DNA of 64,000 nt from the NCBI RefSeq assembly GCF_002895435.1, contig NZ_POYJ01000017.1:1-64000 (forward strand), written 5' to 3'. The stretch is from Aquimarina sediminis. GTDB taxonomy: Bacteria > Bacteroidota > Bacteroidia > Flavobacteriales > Flavobacteriaceae. The notes below the pieces were generated by a model that was given only the letters and a program-made list of their open reading frames with translations, was not told where the DNA came from and made no database searches. A program made the translations under genes and the position numbers. This document shows, in pieces, positions 18,701 through 26,432 of the stretch (position 1 is the first letter of the stretch; every line of letters starts with the position of its first letter).

Positions 18701-19445
18701 AGGAAATGCATGGCAGTCTGCAAATATTGATTTAGCCAACTATGTTGGGTCTGCCGTACAATTACGTTTTAATGGTGTTACTGGTTCTACATGGCAAGGT
18801 GATATGGCAATCGATGACCTTCGATTATCTAAAGATGGAGGACAGACTACTTGCAAAGATGTAGTGCTAACTCTTACTTTTGACAATTATCCACAGGAGA
18901 CTAGCTGGCAAATTACAAACAGTGCTAATCAGACAGTAGCATCTGGGGGTACTTATCCTTCTCAGCCAGATGGATCAACCTTAACCATTACAAAATGTTT
19001 GGATCCAGGAACATATACATTTACTATTAATGACTCCTATGGAGATGGTATTTGTTGTGCATACGGTAATGGTTCATACACGCTTATATCTGGTGGAACA
19101 ACAATAGCTTCAGGAGGATCTTTTGGATCTTCAGAATCTACAACATTTACTATCGGAAATACTTTCAGCAGATCACAAATAGCTATAGAAAGTGTAACCA
19201 CTACCGATCCTTTCCAGGTTTCTATATTTCCAAATCCTGTTGGAAAAAGTAATATATTAAATGTGCTAATCTCTAAGGAAAATACATCATATGAAATTGT
19301 TGATATACTTGGAAAAACAGTAATGAAAGGTGAATTAATTCAAAAAACAATTAATACCGATATATTACCAGCTGGACTATATATTTTAAAACTTAATCCA
19401 GGTGGAGAAGGCAAATACAAATCTATTCAATTCATACAGGAATAG
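15792..19445 (+). CDS. Secreted reprolysin-like metallopeptidase with T9SS sorting domain
   Basis: A 1217-residue secreted protease. The signal peptide ends at about residue 24 (SVNAQ), then a propeptide to about 200. The metzincin domain carries the zinc motif HEMGHQYGGNH at 351-361 and the Met-turn STIMGYAGIC. A PKD/Ig-like region follows, then two nearly identical FN3 domains (about 659-742 and 752-836). A MAM/jelly-roll-like domain (about 850-1015) and a further beta domain lead to a type A T9SS C-terminal sorting domain (about 1135-1217, SIFPNPVG to the final QFIQE). It should be exported by type IX secretion and degrade extracellular protein. No dedicated operon partner. Confidence 0.93.
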   Translation: MKTSIFSKILVLTLLFVSISVNAQLWNPISQAKAQNKPKEFRKTTPTQYQLFNLNTTELTSILKKTPSRALQKTSGVVMELPTQKGVLKRFRVLEASVLDKDLAKRFPNIKSFVGYGIDDPTSIARFSVSKVGLHAMITSGNHKTIYIDPYTKDKQDYICYSKTNLPANPDSFECLVEDNFKSNFSNQQFDNTTKNANDGKLRTFRLAIACTGEYSQFHLNNQGIPSGASDQIKKEAVLSAVNTTMTRVNGIFEKDLALTMVLVNNNTDIIFLNANTDNLSNNNAGALINESQTVCDNVIGSANYDIGHAFSTGGGGLAQLRSPCTSSKARGITGSGNPIGDPYDVDYVAHEMGHQYGGNHTQNNSCQRSSASVEPGSASTIMGYAGICSPNVQNNSDAYFHAISIQEMWQNISQGNSRCGAQSNTNNAAPTANAGQDYTIPASTPFVLKGNGTDANSGNALTYCWEQMDAQHATMPPSANSTNGPAFRSLTPTSSPDRYMPALSTVIAGQTSSTWEVVPAVSRTMNFRLTVRDNASGGGSTASDNSRITVAGAAGPFIVNAPNTNVSWASGSTQTVTWNVAGTTANGINAANVDILLSTDGGNTYPITIATAVPNDGSHSIIVPNVTGTQNRIMVRGSGHIFYDISNTNFSITGGNGDTQAPTAPSGLTASNITQSTINLNWNASTDNVGVTGYDVYQGSTVITTVTTTSYQVTGLTANTTYSFSIKAKDAAGNQSSASNIMNATTLPQTDTQAPTPPSGLTASNITQTTTDLTWNASTDNVGVSGYDVYQGSTVVATVNTTSHQVTGLSTNTAYSFSVKAKDAAGNQSSASNIVNITTLPSGGNSCTGGISVFPYTEGFENTLGAWTQATGDDFNWSVDANGTPSRNTGPSSASEGSYYAYMESSSPNYPSKRSILNSPCFDLSALTAAKFEFKYHMYGATSMGSLVLEASSDNGATWSTVWSKSGNQGNAWQSANIDLANYVGSAVQLRFNGVTGSTWQGDMAIDDLRLSKDGGQTTCKDVVLTLTFDNYPQETSWQITNSANQTVASGGTYPSQPDGSTLTITKCLDPGTYTFTINDSYGDGICCAYGNGSYTLISGGTTIASGGSFGSSESTTFTIGNTFSRSQIAIESVTTTDPFQVSIFPNPVGKSNILNVLISKENTSYEIVDILGKTVMKGELIQKTINTDILPAGLYILKLNPGGEGKYKSIQFIQE
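17766..18323 (+). repeat. Two tandem FN3-domain repeats (279-base period)
   Basis: Two in-frame copies beginning at Asp659 and Asp752 of the metallopeptidase, 93 residues apart. Blocks such as DTQAPT, SGLTASNITQ, WNASTDNVGV, GYDVYQGSTV and AKDAAGNQSSASNI recur almost unchanged. The high identity indicates recent duplication or gene-conversion-driven homogenisation. Confidence 0.85.
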
Positions 19446-19463
19446 GTTTTTTCAGATTTAATT

Positions 19464-19493
19464 AAAAACGGTGCATTATAATGCACCGTTTTT
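19464..19493. terminator. Bidirectional terminator between the metallopeptidase and lipB
   Basis: A perfect 30-base palindrome (AAAAACGGTGCATTA and its complement) flanked by A and T runs. It sits between convergent genes, so it can terminate both. Confidence 0.85.
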
Positions 19494-19516
19494 TTTATAT
19501 CATATGAATCGTATTG

Positions 19517-20233
19517 CTAGTTTTTGATTGTGGACTTTACATATTCGGCTTCAAACAACACCGAAAAATGCCTTAGTAATTTTTCCTTTACCTCTTCTTC
19601 ATTTATCTTTTCTAATCCTAATTCTACATTAAGTGAGGTTACTGCTTTACCTTTTATTCCACAAGGAATAATATGATCAAAATATCCTAAATCGGCATTT
19701 ACATTTAGAGCAAAACCATGCATAGTTACCCAACGACTAGCACGAACTCCCATAGCACATATCTTACGGGCAAATGGAGTGCCTACATCAAGCCATACTC
19801 CTGTTTCGCCATCACTCCTTGTTGCATTAATGTCATATTCTGCCAATGTGCGAATAACCATTTCTTCAAGAAATCGAAGGTATTTATGAATATCTGTAAA
19901 GAAATTATCTAAATCCAAAATTGGATACCCAACGATCTGCCCTGGTCCATGATATGTGATATCACCACCTCTATTAATTTTGTAAAATGTAGCTTCTTTT
20001 TCCTTAAGCTGCTCTTCTGACAATAAAAGATTACTGAGATCACCACTTTTACCTAAAGTATAAACATGTGGATGTTCTACAAAAATAAGATGGTTAGGTG
20101 TACTTAAGCCTGCATCTTCTCTTCGGTTTTTGATTTTTATATCTAAAATCTTTTTAAAAAGATCTTCTTGATACTCCCAGGTTTCTTTATAATCTTTCTG
20201 CCCAAGATCCTGAATTTGTACTTTCTTATTCAT
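19517..20233 (-). CDS. lipB: Lipoyl(octanoyl) transferase
   Basis: A 238-residue LipB that transfers octanoate from acyl-ACP to lipoyl domains, the first step of lipoate biosynthesis. Signature blocks are INRGGDITYHGPGQIVGYPI (residues 87-105) and VTMHGFALNVNADLGYFDHI. The catalytic Cys191 is in IIPCGI, with the partner Lys157 in FARKICAMGV. Length and start are normal. It is monocistronic, with a TATCTTTG -7 element at 20248-20241 just upstream. No lipA is nearby. Confidence 0.95.
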   Translation of the reverse strand: MNKKVQIQDLGQKDYKETWEYQEDLFKKILDIKIKNRREDAGLSTPNHLIFVEHPHVYTLGKSGDLSNLLLSEEQLKEKEATFYKINRGGDITYHGPGQIVGYPILDLDNFFTDIHKYLRFLEEMVIRTLAEYDINATRSDGETGVWLDVGTPFARKICAMGVRASRWVTMHGFALNVNADLGYFDHIIPCGIKGKAVTSLNVELGLEKINEEEVKEKLLRHFSVLFEAEYVKSTIKN

Positions 20234-20240
20234 AGGGCTT

Positions 20241-20248
20241 CAAAGATA
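20241..20248 (-). promoter_or_regulatory. -7 element for lipB
   Basis: TATCTTTG on the minus strand, 8 bases before the lipB ATG, exact TAnnTTTG match. No clear TTG partner at -33. Confidence 0.5.
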
Positions 20249-20392
20249 CAACATTAAAAATGCCTGATGAATTACTTTTTCTTATTCTATCTCAATATTC
20301 AAACGTTTTAACCTTTCACAAAATATTCCATAAGATTACATTGTTTAATATTAGTTTTTATAAGCAAAGCCCCTTAACAGAGACCAAATTCA

Positions 20393-21964
20393 TTAATCAG
20401 ATTTTATTACATCCTGTATAATCCAATTCAACTCTTGATCTTTTTCTTTTTTTGCTTCTATATACACATCTGGTTTAATTCCAAAACCATCTGGTTCTAG
20501 AGTATATGGTGCATTTATTTTCATTAACCCAACACGCATTTTTATTTTAGAATTAGGGAGTTCTACTATTGTAAACAATCCTGCAATAGTACCATTATAC
20601 GCTCCTCCTGTTTCTTCTCCCACAAAAGTTGCTCGTTTTGTTGCTTTTAAATGTGTTGACAAAATACTACTGGCAGAAAAACTCTCTCCGTTTATTAAAA
20701 CATAAATCTTACCTGAATAAGGTTTAGGTTTAGGTTTTCTCAGTTTACTATATTTAAATTTGAAATACGGATCTCCTTTTTCTTTTTTAACCTTGAACAT
20801 CTGATAAACAGACAACACAGGAGATAACAATACTGCTCCTGTTTTTCCTATCCATGACTTAGTATGAAAAAAAGGATATAAAAAACTCATCCTCCTGGTC
20901 ATTTTTGCATTTTCTATAAAAACGTATTCTCGATCTGTCAAGTATGAATATAGTTCATCTATTTCTGACAATCTGCCTCCCAGATTACCTCTTAGATCAA
21001 TAACTAAATTTGTACATCTTGCCGAATCAATTTTTGAAAAGCTTTCTTCATAAAAATCCTCATAATTACCTTTGGTAAAACTTCGTATTTTCATGTAAGC
21101 GATATCCGAAAGGTTATCGGATTCTATAAACTTAAAATTTCTGTTATATTCTTTTTTGTATTTATTAAACCCATATTTTCGATTTCGTTTACGAATCTCT
21201 TTATTCTCTTGTTTAGCTATCTTTTTGTATAATCTACTTGGTTTTTTTTCAGGTATACTTACAGTATCTTTTGCTAGTTTAGTTTTTACTTTACTATACT
21301 TTGCGTATAAATAGCGAGAGTAAACGCTATCTCCTGTTTTTAGGGTTACGAATACGCTATCCTTTTGCTGGTGTGTTTTCATATAGAAAGAGCCAAAACT
21401 TTTTGCAGCGTATCTAGGGATAAATGTTGTATTATATCCATCACCTGTATGTAGTTTTTGAAAAGAACTTAACAAAACACTTGTTGCCTTATTATCTACA
21501 CTTAGTATTTCTGTTCCTGCAACCAGTGTACTATCTTTTCCATAATTCTTCTTTATATACAATTTATTACCAACCTTATGAAAAGCTAAAGGTTTAAAAG
21601 GAGAACTTCTTTTTCCATTTTCTTTTTTGTCTTTCTTGGTTTGTTTTTTATAGGGAGAGTAAATTGCAGTGTGTCCTTGCCGAATACTAGCTATTACGGG
21701 AGCTAATTGTTTATAGAATTCTATACCAGAGATAGGATCTTGAATTGTAGCCTTTAATGTATTTATTTTTTCATCTAACGAATCTTTATTGATATACCAG
21801 TACAAATCTGGATGAAGTCTTTGTAATTTGCGATAAGCATAATCGATATCTTCATGAATTGCCTCAGGATTATGTAATTTGCCTATTTGTTCGTTATACT
21901 TCTTTACAGAAGAACAACCCGCTAACAAAACAACCAATACGCACCCGACTAATTTTTGAATCAT
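20393..21964 (-). CDS. S41-family peptidase, lipoprotein
   Basis: A 523-residue C-terminal-processing-type (S41) serine peptidase with a lipoprotein signal (LLAGC, Cys17), so it acts in the periplasm. The S41 domain starts after the basic middle segment: VIDLRGNLGG, then the catalytic serine region INGESFSASSIL and the downstream ETGGAYNGT. An N-terminal helical segment precedes a degraded PDZ-like region. The start at 21964 was chosen because the upstream 14 codons are not signal-like. The substrate is unknown. A highly basic loop (KIAKQENKEIRKRNRKYG) in the middle is unusual. Confidence 0.88.
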   Translation of the reverse strand: MIQKLVGCVLVVLLAGCSSVKKYNEQIGKLHNPEAIHEDIDYAYRKLQRLHPDLYWYINKDSLDEKINTLKATIQDPISGIEFYKQLAPVIASIRQGHTAIYSPYKKQTKKDKKENGKRSSPFKPLAFHKVGNKLYIKKNYGKDSTLVAGTEILSVDNKATSVLLSSFQKLHTGDGYNTTFIPRYAAKSFGSFYMKTHQQKDSVFVTLKTGDSVYSRYLYAKYSKVKTKLAKDTVSIPEKKPSRLYKKIAKQENKEIRKRNRKYGFNKYKKEYNRNFKFIESDNLSDIAYMKIRSFTKGNYEDFYEESFSKIDSARCTNLVIDLRGNLGGRLSEIDELYSYLTDREYVFIENAKMTRRMSFLYPFFHTKSWIGKTGAVLLSPVLSVYQMFKVKKEKGDPYFKFKYSKLRKPKPKPYSGKIYVLINGESFSASSILSTHLKATKRATFVGEETGGAYNGTIAGLFTIVELPNSKIKMRVGLMKINAPYTLEPDGFGIKPDVYIEAKKEKDQELNWIIQDVIKSD

Positions 21965-22064
21965 AAAAAAAGGTTTTGATTTCTTACCGCCAAATTTGTG
22001 CCACAATAGCCTTACCTATCCTTTTGACCAGATATCTACTTAAATTCATTGAATGATTCTTTTT

Positions 22065-22220
22065 CTATTTTGGATTATTAAGTATTACTAACGCAGCAAT
22101 AACTCCTGGAACCCAACCACAAATGGTTAGCAAGAATACGATTACAACAGATCCACAACCTTTATCCAATATTGCCAATGGCGGAAAAAAAATTGCCAAT
22201 ATAACTCTCCAAATACTCAT
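22065..22220 (-). CDS. YqaE/Pmp3-family small membrane protein
   Basis: A 51-residue hydrophobic protein with two transmembrane helices and the family signature IFFPPLAILDKGCG, plus CGWVPGVIAALVIL. These proteins affect membrane potential and stress tolerance in other organisms. The open frame extends 23 codons upstream, but the ATG at 22220 gives the normal family length of about 52. Confidence 0.9.
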   Translation of the reverse strand: MSIWRVILAIFFPPLAILDKGCGSVVIVFLLTICGWVPGVIAALVILNNPK

Positions 22221-22482
22221 AGTTTTTAATGTAAAATATATTAAATGTTTATAATTAATTGTTACCCTTCTGAAAATAGAGCAGGTCATACTTATAAGTA
22301 GGTCATAATTTTATAATGTTACAATATCTGCTTAAAATTAATTTTTCTACTTTTAAGCTGTTTTTCTAAAAGATAATTGGATATACCCAAAATATTTATA
22401 CTCGACCCCAAAAGTTTCTTGTGATAAAAACAGAAAATTACTTAAATTTTTAGATTTTTTGTGGGAGTACGTATAACATTTA

Positions 22483-23565
22483 ATGACAATAACTAAACAG
22501 ATGAGATTACTGATTTTTACTCTTTATTTTATGCTATTGATAAGCCCTAGGGTAACATTCTCTCAATATGAGTTTTCTGGGTATGTAGACACAAAAAACT
22601 GGTCAGGTGACATCTATCTATCCTTAATAGAAGACTATAGACAACTATCTGGAGTCTACCCCGAGCAAATAATACAAAAAACTATTAGTGATTCTACTGG
22701 GTATTTTAATTTTTCTGGTGATAATCTTCCTGTGCAAAATCATATGTATAGGATTCATATTGAAAACTGTTCTGAAGATGAAAAAAAGCTAGTACACTTT
22801 AATGGTTTTTGTCCAGAAAGTAAAGAGATTTTATTTATTGCAAATAATACCGACACCTTAAACTTACCTTTTTCTTTTGATAGAGAAATGTTTTGCAAAA
22901 TTGTATCAGGAAACCAAAAAAGTAATGCTTTTATTAAAGTTGATTCTGTTATAGACGAAATGCGTTTTGCTTTTGCTTCATATCGAAGCCAAACGAATCG
23001 TAAGATAAATGCAAAAAAATGGTTTACTACTTTGCAACACTATGTACAAAAACAAAATGAACCACTAACAGAGCTGTATGTGTATTCTTTTCTATCTAAT
23101 AAATCTAATAATCTATATGCAAACTACCTCGAAGATCTTAAGCATAATACATATTACGATGACTTATTAGTGCGTCTTCAAAAAAAATACCCCAATAGCA
23201 CTTACACCAAGCAATACAATATAGAACTAGCTTCAGATAAATTTCTTATTAATCCCAAAAAAGCTTCTTCAGATAATCTTTGGATATGGTCTCTTTTGGG
23301 TATTCTTTTCCTTTCAATATCCTTTAATATTCTTCAATATTTGAGATATCGTAAAAAAAGAAATGCATCCAGTACTCTAGAGAAAAACCTTACACAACAA
23401 GAACAAAAAGTACTAGACCTTATCCTCAAGGATAAAACCAATAAAGAGATCGCTTCATCCATGTTTGTAAGTATCAGCACGATAAAAACCCATATCAACA
23501 ACTTGTACAAAAAACTAGAAGTCAGCTCAAGAGACGAGGTTAAATCACTATATATCAAGAGATAA
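22483..23565 (+). CDS. Membrane-tethered LuxR-type transcriptional regulator
   Basis: A 360-residue protein with an N-terminal signal or anchor segment (RLLIFTLYFMLLISPRVTFS), an extracytoplasmic domain of about 240 residues, and a single transmembrane helix at about 268-286 (LWIWSLLGILFLSISFNILQ). The C-terminal GerE/LuxR helix-turn-helix (about 300-358) contains LTQQEQKVLDLILKDKTNKE and SISTIKTHINNLYKKL. The layout implies direct signal transfer across the inner membrane. Such one-component regulators are known in Bacteroidota. The ligand is unknown. The alternative ATG at 22501 gives a slightly shorter signal. The divergent neighbour is the YqaE-type gene. Confidence 0.85.
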   Translation: MTITKQMRLLIFTLYFMLLISPRVTFSQYEFSGYVDTKNWSGDIYLSLIEDYRQLSGVYPEQIIQKTISDSTGYFNFSGDNLPVQNHMYRIHIENCSEDEKKLVHFNGFCPESKEILFIANNTDTLNLPFSFDREMFCKIVSGNQKSNAFIKVDSVIDEMRFAFASYRSQTNRKINAKKWFTTLQHYVQKQNEPLTELYVYSFLSNKSNNLYANYLEDLKHNTYYDDLLVRLQKKYPNSTYTKQYNIELASDKFLINPKKASSDNLWIWSLLGILFLSISFNILQYLRYRKKRNASSTLEKNLTQQEQKVLDLILKDKTNKEIASSMFVSISTIKTHINNLYKKLEVSSRDEVKSLYIKR

Positions 23566-23667
23566 TAAAATTTCCACCCGGGTTCTAGTCCTCTTTTCAA
23601 ACCCAGTTTAATTGATTTTACACCCATATGTTTTGATTTTTGACGCAGCTAATCAATATCAAAACAA

Positions 23668-24831
23668 ATGAATAAAGCTACATTTACAATACTACTTTTT
23701 TCTATATCCTTATCCAATCTATTGGGACAAACTAATAGCATAAATGTTCCTCAAAACATTAGACTTCCAAAAGATTCAATCACCTCTGATAAACTTATCC
23801 GTTCATTTCAAAATTTTCTTGACTTAAAGGAAAAGCCGAATCATGAGAATACATTAATTTCATCTCAGAATTTTATAGAAACCTCGGCCTTATTAGATGA
23901 ATTAAAAGGAATTGAAAAAAGCTTCAAATATAAGGATGACAACTTTTACAAGTGCTATATCAATAATGTTATCCAACTTAATAACAGCAACTATTTAATT
24001 CAATTTCACTATTCCGGAGTTCATAAAAATCAACCCCTTTTGAGAGCAAACTATACCATAGTTGCACAAGAGACTGATGATCAGTTTTACTTTTATTCTC
24101 CGCTTCAACAAAACACATCTTCGTGGAAAGCTAAAACCATAGAAAATTACACTTTTTATTTTAAGGATCATTTTGATTTATCCAAAGCAACCGCATACAC
24201 TGCAAAGATTGCGGAATATGACAGCATACTACATATTCCAAAACAAGCAACAAAATTATATTGTGCTGAAAACTTTAATGAGGTTTTAAAACTAATCGGT
24301 ATTGACTTCAAACTAGATTATAACGGATACAGTTATAACACACTACAAGCCAATGAAAATGGAAACAGCCTGATTGTTGATGGCATACTAGCTTCAAATT
24401 ATAAAAATTTTGACCCTCATGATTTATGGCATAGCAGGGTTAGAAAAATACTCCCTTCAAACAAAATATATAAGCCTGTTGATGAAGGTTGTGCGTTCAT
24501 CTATGGAGGTAGTTGGGGATATACTTGGGAGGAAATTCTTCACAAATTCAAGGTTTTTATCACTTCAAATCCAAAATCTGATTGGCTGGAGCTATACAAT
24601 AATGGTAAAAACTTTGGGGATGAAAAAAATAAAGCTTTACGGGTTGATTATATGCTAAATGCACTATTAATACAAAAAATAAACAAAGATCAAGGTTTTT
24701 CTACAGTACTCAAATTGCTTAGTTGCGGAAAAACAAATGAAGAATACTTTCCCCTATTAGAAACAGTAACAGGCATAACCAAAAGTAACTTTAATCGCAA
24801 AATATCTAAGTTGATTAGTCAAATCAAATAA
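23668..24831 (+). CDS. Secreted protein resembling a degenerate gluzincin peptidase
   Basis: A 387-residue protein with a signal peptide ending at about residue 20 (SNLLGQ). The C-terminal half carries HDLWH at 251-255 and DEG at 272-274, followed by AFIYGGSWGYTWEEILHKF. This spacing resembles the HExxH + Glu arrangement of M1-like gluzincins, with Asp in place of the catalytic Glu. It may be an inactive peptidase homologue or use a variant active site. No family name is claimed. It follows the tethered LuxR-type regulator by about 100 bases on the same strand. Confidence 0.65.
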   Translation: MNKATFTILLFSISLSNLLGQTNSINVPQNIRLPKDSITSDKLIRSFQNFLDLKEKPNHENTLISSQNFIETSALLDELKGIEKSFKYKDDNFYKCYINNVIQLNNSNYLIQFHYSGVHKNQPLLRANYTIVAQETDDQFYFYSPLQQNTSSWKAKTIENYTFYFKDHFDLSKATAYTAKIAEYDSILHIPKQATKLYCAENFNEVLKLIGIDFKLDYNGYSYNTLQANENGNSLIVDGILASNYKNFDPHDLWHSRVRKILPSNKIYKPVDEGCAFIYGGSWGYTWEEILHKFKVFITSNPKSDWLELYNNGKNFGDEKNKALRVDYMLNALLIQKINKDQGFSTVLKLLSCGKTNEEYFPLLETVTGITKSNFNRKISKLISQIK

Positions 24832-24905
24832 TAATTATGACGATTAAGCTTAGCATTTATACTTAAAAAATGTTTAACCCTTTTAATAATTTAAAAATTG
24901 AAATA

Positions 24906-25382
24906 ATGAAAAAAACAATTTTATTTTTAACCAGTCTATTAATGATAACCCTTATATCTTGTAAAGAAAATGCTACTAACAAGATAAATCCAGAAAACGT
25001 TATTCTCTCTGCAAATCAGGATGTAAAAACCTCTAGTTTTCCGGTTATGACATTTGGAGAAACCAATCATGACTTTGGTACTATTAACGAAGGCGATATT
25101 GTAGAGCACAAATTTACATTTACAAATACAGGTAAAGCCCCATTGGTAATTATAAGTGCCAAAGGTAGCTGTGGGTGTACTGTATCTAAGTGGCCAAAAG
25201 AACCTATTGCACCAGGAGCTACTGGTGATATGTTGGTAACTTTTAATTCTAATGGCAAGCCTAATTTGCAAAACAAACAGGTAACCATTACGGCAAATAC
25301 AGAAAAAGGTAAAGAAATACTTAAAATCAAAGCTATGGTTACGCCAAAATCCAAAATAAGCGGTACACCTTTAAGCAAGTAA
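24906..25382 (+). CDS. DUF1573-domain lipoprotein
   Basis: A 158-residue lipoprotein (lipobox LISC, Cys19) with one DUF1573 domain: NHDFGTINEGDIVEHKFTFT, then the conserved KGSCGCTVS cysteines and PIAPGATGDMLVTFNSNGK. The fold is ASPM-SPD-2-Hydin/Ig-like; function unknown, usually periplasmic. The ATG at 24906 is preferred to the in-frame ATG at 24870, which precedes the signal peptide. It is followed by a thioredoxin-like gene 80 bases on, so a shared redox or envelope role is possible. Confidence 0.88.
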   Translation: MKKTILFLTSLLMITLISCKENATNKINPENVILSANQDVKTSSFPVMTFGETNHDFGTINEGDIVEHKFTFTNTGKAPLVIISAKGSCGCTVSKWPKEPIAPGATGDMLVTFNSNGKPNLQNKQVTITANTEKGKEILKIKAMVTPKSKISGTPLSK

Positions 25383-25461
25383 TAGACACCAGATTAAGAG
25401 TGTTTCTATCTTCTGACAATGATTTAAAAACACTCTTAATTTCTTGAATACAAAATACGCT

Positions 25462-26361
25462 ATGAAGAAAATGGCTATATGTGGTATCTTATCACTCTCT
25501 CTTTCAATCATTACACTTTCTGCGCAATCATTTAATAATGAAGTCAGAATAGAAGATAACTCACCAATGCTTCTTGGTAAAATCAACAATCATGGCTTAT
25601 CGCAAGAACCATATGATCAATGGTTTTCAAAAAACTATAATCAATACATACCAATACGAAACAGTATTGATTCTTTAAAAAACCAGTTACCTCAATACAC
25701 CATTACTCTTTTTATGGGAACCTGGTGTGGCGATAGTAAACGAGAGGTTCCTAAATTTTATAAAATCTTGGAGAAAAGTAATTTCCCTTTAGATAGACTT
25801 ACCACAATTGCTGTAGACCGTAGCCGTAATGCATATAAACAAAGTCCCGGAGGAGAACATGAAGGGCGGAATATTCATAGGGTGCCTACTTTTATCTTTT
25901 ATAAAGATGGGAAAGAAATAAACCGTATTGTAGAATCTCCAAAAAATACTTTGGAAGAAGATATGCTGGCAATTCTTTCTAATAATTACACACCCAAATA
26001 TGCTTCGGTCATCTTAATGAATGATATTCTAACCAAAAAAGGAGCTTCATTTATAATCAAAAACTCCAAAAAACTAGTAAAGCGATTAAAAGATAACACC
26101 AAAAACATTTATGAACTAAACACCTATGCAAGTGTCCTTTTTTATGCTCATAAAAAAGAAGAAGCGATTGCTATTCTAAAATTAAACACATTACTATTTC
26201 CTGAAGAGGTTAAGACCTATATAAGTCTTGCTAACAAATATGTACTTCTGGATGATAATGATAATGCAATCAAGTATTATAAAAAATCATTAAATATTAC
26301 AGATAATGAAGAAATACGGCATAAAATTAGCGAATTAAAAATTGCATCAAACCAAGGTTAA
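25462..26361 (+). CDS. Exported thioredoxin-family protein with WCGDS site
   Basis: A 299-residue protein with a signal peptide (ending TLSAQS), a thioredoxin-like domain (about 75-175) and a C-terminal helical TPR-like part (about 200-295, LNTYASVLFYAHKKEEAIAI). The active site is GTWCGDSKREVPKF, a CxxS variant lacking the resolving cysteine. This suggests isomerase-like, mixed-disulphide or non-redox function. The frame extends to a TTG at 25444, but the ATG at 25462 starts a proper signal peptide. Confidence 0.85.
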   Translation: MKKMAICGILSLSLSIITLSAQSFNNEVRIEDNSPMLLGKINNHGLSQEPYDQWFSKNYNQYIPIRNSIDSLKNQLPQYTITLFMGTWCGDSKREVPKFYKILEKSNFPLDRLTTIAVDRSRNAYKQSPGGEHEGRNIHRVPTFIFYKDGKEINRIVESPKNTLEEDMLAILSNNYTPKYASVILMNDILTKKGASFIIKNSKKLVKRLKDNTKNIYELNTYASVLFYAHKKEEAIAILKLNTLLFPEEVKTYISLANKYVLLDDNDNAIKYYKKSLNITDNEEIRHKISELKIASNQG

Positions 26362-26402
26362 AAGTTTTTAATAAGACCTTTCTTTAAATTCTTCAAATAG
26401 GC

Positions 26403-26410
26403 TATTTTTG
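26403..26410 (+). promoter_or_regulatory. -7 element for lysS
   Basis: TATTTTTG, an exact TAnnTTTG match, 22 bases before the lysS ATG. The -33 region (TCTTTAAA) lacks a clear TTG. Confidence 0.45.
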
Positions 26411-26432
26411 TCCCTATTAAAATGACGAATCC

